The notes below the pieces were generated by a model, which was not told the origin of the DNA, ran no database searches, and saw only the letters and a list, made by a program, of their open reading frames with translations. A program made the translations under genes and the position numbers. A DNA stretch of 64,000 nucleotides from Catonia carolina. Its lineage: Eukaryota; Arthropoda; Insecta; Hemiptera; Achilidae. Positions 1-11,395 of the stretch are shown piece after piece; within the stretch, counting starts at the first letter, position 1, and the number at the start of each line of letters is the position of its first letter. Where the stretch lies: assembly GCA_035578175.1 (NCBI GenBank), contig JAQMRL010000001.1, positions 48,755,553 to 48,819,552 on the forward strand, read 5' to 3'.

Positions 1-770
1 TGCAGCATCCATCCTAATGTAACCGCTGTAGTTACGCTATTGCACAGAGGAAGTCGATTCAGCGAAACGAGACAATTAATCTAGAGGGCAAGGCTAATTA
101 ATTTTTTTGTTTTATTTTGTTTCATTTAGCCACCAAATTGAAATTCATCCTACTGGTTTATGTATGCATTTAGTTGTCCTGTTCTTTTTAACCCAAAAAG
201 TCTCCTATTATGTGTTTTAAATTATTATTTTAGCCTGTTAAAAATTTGTAAACATAACCTTGAAATTAAATGTATAAGGACAAAGTTAAGCCTACGTTGT
301 TTAGAGTAAATGAATGAGTGAGTAAGAGATTTTGGACAAATGAAAATTAAAAGTTATTTTTAAAGAACATTTTTACAATAGCCTACGTATTTTGTAGCCC
401 AGGCAAGTACAACTAATTTGTTGATTGAAAATCGATTCACAAAGTTTGAACGAGCGGCTGGTAAGGAAAAAAGCAGAAAACTGTTTAAAGATTTATAAAA
501 AAGGTGGCTCCTTTGAAACTCAAAACAAACTAGAATCTTAACGACAAAAACGAATAAGTTGAATGTTCTTCGATTATACATGGTTTCCGATAAGTGTAAA
601 AAACACATTTAAATAATACAACATGATTGGCTGACTGAAACGAAAAAATGATGTATTTTTGCTTGGTTGTTTAAGTTTTCCTATAATTTTGAGAAGTAGC
701 CTATACTAGACAAAATATTTTCAAGAATTTTTTTGCGACTTTGTACAGCTTTTGTTGCGTTTTTCGGATA
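1..770. other. AT-rich DNA, no gene seen
   Basis: Plain AT-rich sequence. Short open frames are present on both strands but none has domain-like content, and I recognise no repeat. Confidence 0.5.
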
Positions 771-777
771 CCACTAT

Positions 778-915
778 TTATCCACTAATCTACTGTAAGC
801 CCCTTTCGTCATCGCCTCCATTACTTCAATCATCCATTTCTTTGCTGGGCTTACTCTTCTCATTCTCTCCCTTAAGGTCCTGTTCCATATTCTGCTGTAT
901 CACCGTCTTCATTCA
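778..915 (-). pseudogene. possible LINE ORF2 C-terminal relic
   Basis: The plus strand is unusually pyrimidine-rich here. The minus strand reads a basic peptide containing RMRRVSPAKKWMIEVMEAM without an ATG, ending at an in-frame stop shortly afterwards. Many RTE-type LINE proteins have a C-terminal stretch of the form basic residues, P-x-K-x-W-x-(D/E)-x-(V/I)-x-x-A-M, which this resembles. The match is short, no reverse transcriptase motif survives beside it, and the assignment rests on that resemblance alone. It could be chance. Confidence 0.27.
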
Positions 916-1099
916 TCTGACGCAAGTATCCTTACCACAACAATATTTTTTTGATTTAACGCACTGTTTGACCTTTCAACTTTTTCCCCAGATTGTGTCG
1001 TTCCTCATGTGGTTCAACGTTGAGATCAACAACTTCTTCTCCAGAAATTTATTTGTGCAATCGAACTTATACTTTTCTCTGAAGAGTTCTTAAGTTTCT

Positions 1100-2740
1100 G
1101 TACTTTATATCAGAACGCTTTGCTGTATAATTATTCCAGTTGGAAGAAATTTATTTACTCAATAAATAATTTTCTCATTTCACTTTTGGGTTCAAATTTA
1201 CTTTGCTATAATTTAAATGAATATATGAGCTCCGTTGTTATAAGAACTGGTTTTTAGGAACATTCACGACACAATGTATCCGAACAACACCGTTTTGAAA
1301 TACCAACAACAGAAAACAACAGTAAATAGACAATTTTAGGATAGAATAATGAAATAACAGCCATCAAAGAGATTTTTTTTGTAATTTTGTGTAATAAGCA
1401 TAGGCTAAGTAATTAATACTTTAGAAATTTCATTTTTATCTTAAACACTTGATAAATTAATTTGTTTCAAGTAATTGTCAGGCATTGTGTTTTAGTAGAT
1501 ATTTTTGAACGCAACCTATGTAGATTGCTGAAAGTTTTCTGTGACAACAAAATAAAATCGTTACGACATTTAAACGGTTCAGAGCAATTAAATAGTAAAC
1601 GTTTTTACCCTCTCAACCCTAACCAAAAATAACACATCTCTTAAGTGCTTGTTTTTCAAACTGGGAACAGAACAACATCACTGCGGTACTGACTACATGG
1701 ATGTAAAAATAATTTACAATTGTTTACGTTACCTCTGCATTTAATTTTATGACTTTTATATCGTCACATCATTTTACCGTTTTGTCTAAAAAAACACAAA
1801 CTTAACAGGCTATATAACTGTCAATGATATCATTATAGCTCATCATAAAAATAAATATCATTAAAATAACAAATTTAAAAGGCCAAAAAACCCTGGTTTA
1901 TAGGCCTATGCATAAGTGATAAATTTAAATTTTAGAGTAGTTTAATAATTTAGTAAAATCTGGGTATTTAAAGATCTTGTTTTTTATTTTTAGTTAGATA
2001 ACTTTTAGTTTGAGAACAAATTAAGGAGAGTCTGGCTTGGAAAAATAAAAAGAAGAACAGCTTTTCTTCTTCCTCTTGTACCATGTTCTTTCAGTACGTT
2101 GGTAAGCATAACAGCAATCTGTTCTTAAAACTAACAGAAAGTACTAAAAAGACGCAGTCGAATCTACACCATACCAAGGTAGTAGCATTTTTTCACATTT
2201 TTTTTCGAACTGGATAATATTTATATATTATTTCGCCTTGTATAATATTCTGAAGTAATGTATATTTCTGACTTACATCACGTATTCAAAGTATTCTTAT
2301 TTTCTCTTCTTAAACGGTATTTATTTAAAAAATCGTGTGCAGTTTTAAATGGATACTCTTCAACGGACCGAAATCATGTTTTTATGACAACTAGAAGTTT
2401 TTTACTTTCTAAAACCTAATGTCATGTTGTCATTCCGTTTGTTTAGTGAACAAGTACCATGCAATTTATTCTCGGTTTATGAAAATTTTATTAATTTTAT
2501 AAAATTTCAATGCCAGATTTCTTAGAGTTGATAAATGATAAGTGTAACCAAATTTTCATGTGTTGTTTAACATATTAAACAGCTCTAGTCCCTTATGCAG
2601 GGAAATAATTAAAATGCATACATTGCTTTTTTAAATGTGTTGTCTTTTAAGCGAATTTTAAACATCTAAAAATATCTTATCTTAGGAATTACAAAAAATA
2701 GTATGCATTTTAGCGCAAAAATTTATATAATAAAAAATGT
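1100..2740. other. AT-rich intergenic or intronic DNA
   Basis: No coding region or clear repeat recognised. One palindromic TAGGCCTA octamer lies at 1901-1908. Confidence 0.5.
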
Positions 2741-2959
2741 AGAGAATTTAAAATCCTACAACTGTTATTTCAAACATTTTTTTTGTATAACGCTTAGTTT
2801 AGAGGTAATTAGCGATTTTCTGTTTTTTTCTCACGAAAACGAGTAAAAAAATCGATTTTTTTAAAGATTTCACCATGAGATTTTTTAAAAATTTCATGCA
2901 TTTTACGACAAAAGTGTACAATCAAGTTTGTAGGAAATTAAAAGATCTACAACTTTTAT

Positions 2960-3215
2960 TTAGAGCATTTTTCTCTACAGAGCCTAGTTTAGCGTGAAAA
3001 AGTGTTTTTCCGTATTTTTAAGCCAAACTGAAGTTGATTTTCATTTTGCGTCTTTGACTTATGATTAAAATAAGGTTGTTTATTGAGCTTAGTTTTTGTT
3101 TATTTCTAATGTTTTATTACTAATGTTAGGTTATATTGTTGTAGTTTTTCATTGGCAAGAGAACGTTGTGTGAGTGTTTCACACCAGATTTTTTTAAATA
3201 ATTTTTTTTTAAACA
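2960..3215 (+). repeat. dispersed AT-rich repeat, copy 1
   Basis: This stretch matches the reverse complement of 31365-31600. Shared blocks include CTACAGAGC followed by AGTTTAGCG, then TTTTCCGTA, TTGATTTTCATTT, and at the far end GCAAGAGAA, GTGTGAGTGTTT and CACCAGATTTTTT. The copies differ by many substitutions and small indels, so the family is old. No reading frame or terminal duplication is visible. It may be a MITE or the 3-prime UTR of a larger element. Confidence 0.55.
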
Positions 3216-3219
3216 TCAA

Positions 3220-4568
3220 CATTAATTGCCGAATGAGAAAAACTACAGATCTGTTGTAAATCACATGTGTTTATGTAATTAAACATAAGTTAATAAAATA
3301 ATATGAAATATGAACATTTCTTTAGACATTTAAATTCTTGTAGTAATTAATAATGCGCTGCGTTGTCAATTATTATGAACGACATTAGTTGTACTTATCT
3401 TATATAACAGCTTGTTCTGAAGGAGGGTAAAAACGTAAGTAAATAAGTAAATGTGATACAGTGTATTAATAACAATTTAAACTCATTTTGTTATTATTTC
3501 TTATCGTTTATTATTGGTAAAACCATCATGAATGTGTATAGCATGTAGGCTTAATGTGAGTGCAGGGTCAAGGAGGGCATGGGTCAAGATACGATAAATC
3601 GGCAAGATTTGCATCAAAACTTCTGTGTTTGAGAATTGTATATTAATTTTCTTGTTTATACTGAATTTTTTATTTGGAAATCAAAATATTATTATCCTAT
3701 ATAATCAATTTGAATTGTTTTATTCTCATTCTTATAAATTCAACCTTTTTGATTAAAAGTTTCATTTACTGTATCACTACTGATGTTCTAATATTTTGTG
3801 ATATCAATTCGAATAGAATTAAGAATTTTAAAAGACACAGTTCAAATTTAAGAGGACTCACGACTAAGTTAATTCAGGAAGGCTTGAATATTTTCATATT
3901 TTGTATCGAGGATTTTATAAAACTCATTTTCTATAACTGACAATCTCTATTACGCTGATTCTGGTTTTTCCAGTTCAGTACTAGAAAATTATTCACTTCA
4001 ACCTATAAATACGACTTCATCGTTGCACGTCTCTTAAGGAGACCCGTAATTGGTACCTAGACACATGTTAAAATAGAATCTACTTAGCATGCGTTTACTC
4101 AAACACTGTTGTAGTTAGCCCACTGAAGCGTTGCAAGCCTATCAACACATATAATTTTTAAATTTGGTAGTAAAATTACACATTTTTGTTAATTAATGCT
4201 TGAAATATAAAAAAAAATGGAAAAGTTTGCAAAAATATCTTAATTTTACAAATATTAGGTATGTTTGAAAACCAAATAAATTTGTAAACTTTTTAATTAA
4301 GAATATTATGTAAATCTTATGCTTAGCTTTACGATGGTTTCTGAGATTATGTGTCATTTAGGCCTATATGGAAAAAAGTATCTGCGGTCATCATACGACA
4401 AATTTTGAAACTTAAAGAAAAATTACTTTAAAACTTTGAAATAATCTTAATATTTGGTTATAAAAAAACACTGTTACAAACCGTAATGAGAACGACCTAT
4501 CATAAAAATTTTCTTCAAAAACATCAAGAAATGAGTAATAAAAATTAAATTTCACACATACATTTTAT
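3220..4568. other. AT-rich DNA, no gene seen
   Basis: Nothing recognised apart from a TAGGCCTA octamer at 4359-4366. The longest open frame (3674-3940, plus) is rich in Ile, Phe, Asn and Leu, as expected of random AT-rich DNA. Confidence 0.5.
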
Positions 4569-4986
4569 AGGTCATTACTTTTGCTCATAACAAACAGGTG
4601 GAATGTCAAATTATTTACACTAAATCTGTTAGTTGCTGGGCTAAAATAAATAGTTCTGTTTCGTATTACATGGTGAGCCAATTAAATGACTGAATCATTT
4701 AAGAACAGAAGAGGCAGAGGTGTAAAAGATACTAATCAGAATTAACTCCTCTGAAAGTAATGAATTTCATTATACAACCAGACCCTGTGGTGAATGAAGT
4801 GAACGTGTCATTTGCAGAGTGGAAAGTACGTGCTTTCAGAGGGCCCGGCATTCTGATAAGCGTAGATTTTCACTCAGTGAGTGCAATGGTAAACCACCTC
4901 ATTCTTCGTTTTACTTAGTAAAACCTCTACAGGTTCAAACCAGCCTTTTGGCTGATGACCTAAACAACAACAAAAGGTCATTACTT
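4569..4986. repeat. 12-bp target-site duplication of RepA copy 1
   Basis: AGGTCATTACTT occurs at 4569-4580 and 4975-4986, exactly flanking the element. Confidence 0.85.
4581..4974 (+). mobile_element. RepA retroposon copy 1 (SINE-like)
   Basis: A 394-bp element flanked by a perfect 12-bp direct repeat, AGGTCATTACTT, at 4569-4580 and 4975-4986. It begins near CTCATAACAAACAGGTGGAA and ends in CTAAACAACAACAA. Related full copies lie at 11407-11804 (plus), 29841-30237 (minus) and 60636-62726 (plus, interrupted). The long perfect duplication and A-rich 3-prime end indicate target-primed reverse transcription, as for SINEs. Near the 3-prime end is GGTTCAAACC, matching a pol III B-box, and a small hairpin AGCC-loop-GGCT. 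No tRNA-like head at the 5-prime end is evident, which is unusual. The internal short reading frame is broken relative to the other copies. Confidence 0.85.
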
Positions 4987-5298
4987 AATTATGCAATGTT
5001 CATTTTAAAAATCTGTACAAAAATTTAGAGCCATCATACAGTAATAAAAAATACACCGTTTTACGAAAAAAAAGTGTAGAATATACTACGTTAAAAACAA
5101 AACATTTTTCAAATTTTCGGTTACAGGCCCCTCTAAGTTCTATTGTCGCGAGAGTTAAAATATACTTTTTTTGTAGGTATTTAGTTTCACTTCGTTTACT
5201 TACTAAACTCAAATATATTGTATTTCATAACCGTTATTAATGGTTAATAATTATACGCTTATGAAGTAAAAACATATGTTCATTTTATAAAGTTTGGC

Positions 5299-5432
5299 CG
5301 TCTGTGTAATGGTCGGCACAACTGGCTTATATGAAAGAAGTCCCGGGAATCGAATCTGGGTCTAGAATAATTTTATCATATCACCTTATATTACCTTACT
5401 AATCCTAGGCAATGTAGTAAAACGTCTCTGTG
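5299..5432 (+). mobile_element. tRNA-derived SINE, family S5, copy 1
   Basis: The stretch starts with an A-box-like TGTGTAATGGTCGGC and contains CGGGAATCGAATCTGGG, a B-box-like palindromic segment, followed by a non-tRNA tail TCTAGAATAATTTTATCATA. The same B-box-to-tail block recurs at 7060-7160 with few changes, so it is a repeat and not a lone tRNA. No duplication was found. Strand is inferred from the order A-box, B-box, tail. Confidence 0.55.
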
Positions 5433-5754
5433 CATCCATGCGCTAGATTTTTACCATTTTCTACCTTCTGAACTCATTGGAATAGGCCTACTACGCAGCG
5501 AAGGTTTCTATGTAACTTGTCAACTAAATATAAGCACACATTACCCACGCAAAAGCCAATGCTTATACAGACATCATCAGCCAGTAAAAAAAGTACTAAG
5601 ATCTTTTTCTAATGAATGATATTACGGAATATTTATGTGTAATTATTTAAAAAAAAATTAAGTTACACTCCTAGTTGAATTACATGTAAACAAATAGGTT
5701 TATATCTGTTCAGTTTAAAAAATTAACGATTTGTTTTAGGCTATTTATTTTTTT

Positions 5755-5880
5755 ACTTAGAAGGTCATGGGTTTGATTCTCGGATAGGGATTAAAAATTT
5801 ACATGTTTGAACCCAATGCTCCTTAATCCGAAGTCTCTAATGACCTAGCTATTCATGTGACATAAAATAAGCTGTTTGTT
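5755..5880 (+). mobile_element. SINE family S1, degraded copy
   Basis: It contains a B-box-like GGTTTGATTCTCGG followed, about 75 bp later, by TCTCTAATGACCTAGCTATT, a decayed version of the S1 tail (CGCTAATGACCAAGCTGTTG). The 5-prime head is mostly unrecognisable. Confidence 0.55.
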
Positions 5881-5884
5881 TCAG

Positions 5885-6530
5885 GTAATTTAATAATAAC
5901 AAAAAACTTAAAAACTAATATTTATAAGATATAGACGCTAAATTAATCATCTTACAAAATAAAATAAATTATCTTTTTCTTGTTCAAAATAATTTACGTC
6001 CGTCCAGAAGGAACTACATTGTTTTTAACGGAGGAACTGTGCATTAAGAGTGAATTTCTTTGAAAGAGGCATTAAAATAACCCATTTTGAAATTAGAACG
6101 TTGTAATTTATCAACATTAAATTAAAATATTGATTAGAGAATAAAATTTTCAAAAGTGATCGGATATAAATTAACTTTTAACTGTTTCTCAACGGAAATA
6201 CCAATCGGCTAATATGAATAAATTACATTCAAAGGCAAAGGCTTTGGATTAATACAATCATAATAGCCAAGCGGTGTGATTTGATCTTTATGACAAGCGG
6301 AACTCACAGTGAACTTAAACGATGGAAGAGACAGTTTTAAATGAATGGACCGCACTCTTTTTTCAACAGAAGGAGGTTGAACGACCGATACGATTTTCGT
6401 TTTAACTTTTTTATTTAATCCATGGCTGTTAATGCAATATTCTTGGTCTAGTATAGTGTTATAAATATTTTGTGTGATAAATAAATAATTAAAAATTTAA
6501 ATACCATTTAAAATAATTAATTACGGCTTC
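5885..6530. other. AT-rich DNA, nothing recognised
   Basis: No coding or repeat signal seen in about 650 bp. Confidence 0.45.
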
Positions 6531-6536
6531 TAAATA

Positions 6537-7020
6537 CAGTGGTCCCCGGTTATAACGTGGGTGTAGGGAGTCATTCACTGACCCGAGTTATATCACCTTC
6601 CGCGTTATAAACGAAGTCAGGAATTTTCGTACTTACTACAAAACGTACTTTGCGACAATGAGTGGTACAGCAGCCAATATCGTCAAATTATAATCAGAAA
6701 ACCCTAAAACTACGTATTGCGTACAATTTAAAAACTAACATTAGTTTATAACTCATTGGGTATTTGTGTATCGGTCTCTTCTTTACGTTCTGTTTCCTCC
6801 AAGAAGGTTGGCAATCTTCTTGACAATAATGACCGTAGATGCTTCAGCTTTAAATAAGTCAGTGAAGCTGAACCTGAACTACGGTCTCAAGTTATTTAGC
6901 CAGGACTTGCATCTTCTACCACGACTTTTCTTGCCCACGACCTTTCTTACCTGAACCACGGTCTTAAGTTATTTAGCCAGGATTTGCATCTTCTACCACG
7001 ACCTTTCTTGCCCAATGTTC
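6537..7020 (+). mobile_element. Tigger/pogo-like remnant, left end only
   Basis: A TA dinucleotide at 6535-6536 is followed by CAGTGGTCCCCGGTTATAAC, then GACCCGAGTTATATCACC and CGCGTTATAAACGAAG. CAGTNGTCCC-type termini next to TATAACG blocks, with TA target sites, are characteristic of Tigger/pogo DNA transposons. No matching right terminus was found before 7060, so it appears truncated. A 64-bp direct duplication (6874-6937 and 6951-7014) lies in the same stretch. No transposase reading frame remains. Assignment to Tigger is by terminus resemblance only. Confidence 0.35.
6874..7014 (+). repeat. 64-bp direct duplication
   Basis: Two 64-bp units, 6874-6937 and 6951-7014, each beginning CTGAAC and ending TTCTTGCCCA, differ at four positions. 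They are separated by 13 bp. The divergence suggests an old local duplication. Confidence 0.85.
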
Positions 7021-7059
7021 TCCTTTATTAATACGTGGAGTAAGCTGTACTTCTCTTCG

Positions 7060-7160
7060 TGGTTATATGAAAGAAGTCCCGGGAATCGAAACTGGGTCTA
7101 GAATAATTTTATCATATCACCTTACTAATCCTAGGCAATGTAGTAAAACGTCTCTAAGCG
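7060..7160 (+). mobile_element. SINE family S5, copy 2 (5-prime truncated)
   Basis: It repeats 5327-5432 from TATATGAAAGAAGTCCCGGG through CAATGTAGTAAAACGTCTCT with few differences, lacking an internal 11-bp segment (TTATATTACC region) seen in copy 1. The tRNA-like head is missing. Confidence 0.65.
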
Positions 7161-7194
7161 CTTTTATGCGCTTTTAATGTTTATGTTATGTTTT

Positions 7195-7377
7195 TATTAG
7201 ATTTTTTTTTCTTTGTTTTATTTAACATCGCATCAACTACAGTGGTCATTAGCGACGAAGTTGGGTTGTAACTGTGAAGGATGAAATGATTTATTTTGTA
7301 ACGTATGAAAATATGCCGTGCCTGAGTGGGATTCGAACCTAAGACCGCATGATGAGAGGCGAGCACGTTAGTGGCCG
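7195..7377 (-). mobile_element. chimeric SINE: S2 body with S1 tail
   Basis: Read on the minus strand it has a tRNA-like part with B-box GGTTCGAATCCC, then the S2 body (GGCATATTTTCATACGTTAC, TCATTTCATCC) as in 39683-39853 and 40275-40452. It ends, however, in the S1 tail (forward-strand TCGCATCAAC, GGTCATTAGCGAC) and not in the S2 tail used by those two copies. A single element therefore joins modules of two families. The T-run at 7201-7210 is the reversed A-rich end. No clear duplication was found. Confidence 0.7.
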
Positions 7378-7379
7378 GC

Positions 7380-8135
7380 TTATTTAATTTTGTTCGTTTC
7401 AAATTGAAACTGTCACAGTAACGACTAATGTATTTTTTCATTTGTCTACAACAGCTAATTAACCTTTTTTTTAACTTCTTTATGTTGAAATTTAAATATT
7501 TTAAGTTCTTCATTATTTTACAATTCCGTAATTTGAAAAGTTTTAGAATTGTAATCTATATTTTTTAAGAATTACACAGAAAATAAAAACAAAAGCTTCT
7601 TATTTATGTAGTCTGTAAACTAAGTACCTATAACTACATTTTTAATAGTGCATTCATCTATTTAACCATAGACTCGATAAATGCAGTGCAGCCTTAGTAC
7701 TTACTTTAATCTATACCCATGACGCGTTCTCGTAACTATAACACGAACCTGGAACTTGTTCTGAAGAGACTAATAAATATAGATAAATACTAAAGAAAGA
7801 TAACTGTGAAAGAACAAGATATCAAAGCGAGAAAAATTACTAGCCAAGTAGAACTATCTTACGTTGAAATCAGATTACAATAATTAGTTAAATCAATACT
7901 GAATGGTGTTATTATCTTAATTTGCAAATCAAAAATTTTGATTAACAAATGTACTCAGTAATATAAATTTTTTTTATCAATTTATGTATTTTAACAATTA
8001 AAATTAGGTCTTTTTTAGGGCCTAATATGGTTTCTTTAAAAAATTCGTTAAGTTTTAAGCAATGATATTTCAGCAGCGTAATGTTACCGCAAGCTTATTT
8101 TTAAAAAAATTAATAAGATAATAAATTGTTATTTT
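7380..8135. other. AT-rich DNA, nothing recognised
   Basis: No coding or repeat signal seen. Confidence 0.45.
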
Positions 8136-8137
8136 AG

Positions 8138-8250
8138 GTGGCGTACTAGACCTTGAATGCCCAGGTTCGATTCCTGGCTATATCTGAAAATTTTAAACGT
8201 TAAGATCGGCCTTTCTATAACGCTCTGTACTCACCAACGCCATAATTGTT
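8138..8250 (+). mobile_element. degraded tRNA-like SINE head
   Basis: GGTGGCGTACTAG resembles an A-box region and CCAGGTTCGATTCCTGG is a good B-box within a short stem. The following 80 bp lack a convincing family tail, though ACTCACCAACGCC recalls the S1 body. It might instead be a tRNA pseudogene. Confidence 0.4.
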
Positions 8251-8254
8251 TACC

Positions 8255-9060
8255 TTAGACAATTAACTCAGAAATTCGATCATTAATATCCATAACGTTA
8301 TGTGTAAAAGTAGATTTCATATCTAGTTGTAGTAAATCAACAAAATTTAATTATAAAAAATTCAGTTTTTTAACTGAATGAAAAAAAGTTTTATACTTAA
8401 TTTAACACAAATATGAGGCTACTAGCATTTCTATGTTAACCCAAATAACGGTCAGCTATTTTATTCTCGTAAAATATGAAGCATAAAGCCAATCGCGTTC
8501 TGTTAAAGTTATGGTGTATTGTAAGTCTTGAGGTTTATCTATGTATAATGTGTAATGTTCAAAATTTCTCGTGGTTTTGTTTTGTTACGATCAAACAACT
8601 TATACAAGAGAATTGAGAATTGAGACAATCCTTGGTTTTACTTTTGAGCTACTATTGTAAAACCTCGCGGCCCCTTGGGATTTTTAACTATTTTTGAATT
8701 TTAAGAGATTGTGAAGTTATTTAGCTAGTCTAGAACTAAGTTTGAATTTCCTAAAAAGAACTTCATTTGTTAATTAGTCTATCATTATACATTTGAGTGA
8801 TGTAAATAAAATAGTTACATTTATATTAGATATATGCATTATTGTAGCTTACATGAATAAAACACGAAGTTATAAAGGCTTTTAAAACTGTCAATTCTTA
8901 ATAAAAATAATAATGAATTTTACTCCCATTAAAAGTGAAACTCCGATTAAAATAAAGTAGTGTGAGTATATGTCGAAAAAAGCGAATAAAATCTGAAGAT
9001 TTATTTGTGCCGCTTTGGACAGTACAGTATAAAAGTATGTCTGTTTTCGTTGGCAGTTTT
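8255..9060. other. AT-rich DNA, nothing recognised
   Basis: No coding or repeat signal seen. Confidence 0.45.
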
Positions 9061-9066
9061 ATAGAT

Positions 9067-9230
9067 TCTTTTTTTAGTTTATTTAAAGTCGCATAAATTT
9101 TTTGGTTATTAGCGATACGTTATCACTTACTTAATCTTGTTATTTTATAACAAGAATTGGTGTGCTTTTAACTTGTAAAGAACCCTTGCCGGGAATCGAA
9201 CCATGGAACTTTTGCTTTGCAGTGCGCAGC
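9067..9230 (-). mobile_element. SINE family S1, diverged copy
   Basis: On the minus strand a B-box GGTTCGATTCCCGG (about 9188-9201) is followed by a decayed S1 tail; the forward strand shows TTATTTAAAGTCGCATAAAT and GGTTATTAGCGATACG. The tRNA-like head is hard to fold. Confidence 0.55.
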
Positions 9231-9399
9231 AGATTGGAACAATCTAATTTGGTGTGGAACAATCTGATTTTATGGTTTGTTTATAGGCTGTTGGTAGATC
9301 ATTTCTCAGTATGACACCAGATAGACCTTTGATAATTTTCTACGTTCAAACTGAAATTGAAAATGAATCCATAAAATAATCCTTCACTTTTAAACTCAC

Positions 9400-9496
9400 C
9401 TTTATGTTCTTTTGGCATTGTTGCAGTAAACGGTCCAACAAATTCATATTTTCCTACTTTCGTATCCCATTCTGGTTTATTTCCATCTTCCTTACC
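9400..9496 (-). CDS. candidate internal exon, unidentified protein
   Basis: The minus strand holds a 97-bp segment bounded by a TACAG acceptor (9497-9501) and a GTGAGT donor (9394-9399). It reads about 32 residues, including KPEWDTKVGKYEFVGPFTA and MPKEHK, with a balanced amino-acid composition quite unlike the Phe/Ile/Lys-rich noise frames around it. An in-frame TGA lies just upstream of the acceptor. The frame stays open past the donor to a stop at 9299-9301, so splicing is not proven. I do not recognise the family, and a fragment of an unknown transposon is possible. There is no ATG before the conserved-looking part. Confidence 0.33.
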
Positions 9497-9509
9497 CTGT
9501 ATTCAACAC

Positions 9510-11395
9510 TGGGTTACCGAGGCAGCCTTTATAATTACATTCATTTTAACATTAATTTCATTCATAACAATGTATTTTCTGACATACGGGCAAAAAATAA
9601 TGTAATTATGTCTAGGTTTTGAATGTCATAAATTTTCATAAAATAATTTGTTGTATCCATTCACATTCTATGACTTATTTGTAATATTAACTTACTAAAC
9701 GACGACTAAAACTGCACAGTTAACATAAAAAAGGGAGAAAACGAAAAGCAAAAATGAGAATGTTATCGAGTGGGATTGCTCCCTTCCAATGCACTGAAAT
9801 GAGTGGTTTTTAGTCATAAATAGAATATTAATGTTTGTTTCTATCTTTTGAACCGGACTAGCGGAAATACTGTAATGTATTCTTTGAATATAGTATATTG
9901 TAGCCTACTATAAGTACGAACCTGTTGTTACTGCATTACAAGTTATTATACACGGTTAAACATAAATCGGATCTTACTCGTGAACATAACCAAACAAGCG
10001 TGATTTTGTATTCATTACAAAGCTCGCTAATGTAAATACAGTGAGGTAGAAAAGTAGTCTACATACAAGAAAACTAATGAGCTCTTTATAAGCGACACAA
10101 GACTGACTGGTTGTCGTGTTACGACAAAATGGAAATGTTTCATATGACCGGTCGACAATTTTAGTACCTAGTACATAGTAACATTAAGTAAGGTTAGTAA
10201 ATGTTGAAAAAACAACAAAGAAAATCACTTTTCATTTTATCTTTTATTTACTAGTTAAAAACCGTCTCAAGATTTATATATATTTTTTGTTCGTAAATAA
10301 ATACTAGGATTTTGTGTCAAAAACGTTTACCTAGTAACAATCGGACAAATAGATCTCCTTGGTTAAAAATAAAATTCTCCTCTAATCTTTGGTTATTTGT
10401 TTGATTTAATGGTTTTTATCTTACACTATTTTCAATTTACTTCTTATCTCGTAAAATGTATTAACATTACAAAATGTATTAATTATTAATAATACTGTCA
10501 ATAAAACAACTAAATAATTAATTCTTTACATATAAGTTATCATTTCTCCAATATATTCAATAAGATATCAATATTGAATAATTGATATCTATGAATAAAA
10601 TTTATAAATACATATTTTTTCTTCTGTCGTACCCCTTGACAACATTGAACAAATTCAACCGTTCCTCATCAAATCCAACCAAATCTTCAGAAGTTATTAT
10701 ATTCTAATCGTTTTCCTGATATTTTTATCCAAGCTAATCGGTTTCTTTGTAGAGTTTTGTTAACCTTAATTTTACTAAATTTTTCTTTAAGAGTCTATTT
10801 GTAAAATCGATTACTGATAAACGTCGGCTGAAGTAAATGAATTTAACTCAAACAATTAAAAATTTCCTAAAATAAACTTTTTTTCAACTTATCAGACTTA
10901 ATCGTTTGCGTATTAATTTTTTTAGTGAGGTCAAAAATTTACTAGAGTTTGTGCTTTGTCATAAGTAACACACTTCATTCAAAATAATTTAAGTGGTGCT
11001 ACAAAAGCCTGAAAGGAAGAGGATATCTATTTCTTTTTCCTGAAGCCAAGTATCTAAATATTTGAATTATCAAGTTATTCTTTGTTTTGCAATGAATAGT
11101 TCTACCCCTAGCGTCTCTTTAAATGACTTAGTGAATTAGTGGTAATTAAATACAGATTTAATTTTTTAAATACTCACACTCAACAAAAAAACTTTTTAAA
11201 GAAAATCTGGATTACTATTTTAGGGATGTTATTTTTTTATTTTGTAGTGCAAATACTTCTCTTGAATTATGTCAAGTATTACAAATCTTAAGAAATTTTT
11301 GCCTGATTTTAAAGTTCTGGAAACATAGCCTATATATTTTTTTAAACGGTAGTTCTGATTAACTTTTTTTAGGTATGTTTTCTTTTCAGCTCCAT
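9510..11395. other. AT-rich DNA, no gene seen
   Basis: Nothing firm. A 32-codon minus-strand frame near 10620-10715 (containing SEDLVGFDEERLNLFNVVKG) looks protein-like, but it has no ATG, no splice evidence and is too short to call. Confidence 0.45.

Noticed and set aside
360..608. Assorted 60-105-codon frames in AT-rich DNA across the window (for example 360-608 minus, 41572-41850 minus, 31661-31978 plus)
   Set aside because: Composition is dominated by Phe, Ile, Leu, Lys, Asn and Ser as expected by chance, with no domains, splice sites or conservation between repeat copies.
752..1093. A 113-codon plus-strand frame as a membrane protein
   Set aside because: Ser/Phe/Leu richness follows from the pyrimidine-rich strand; the opposite strand offers the better, LINE-like explanation.
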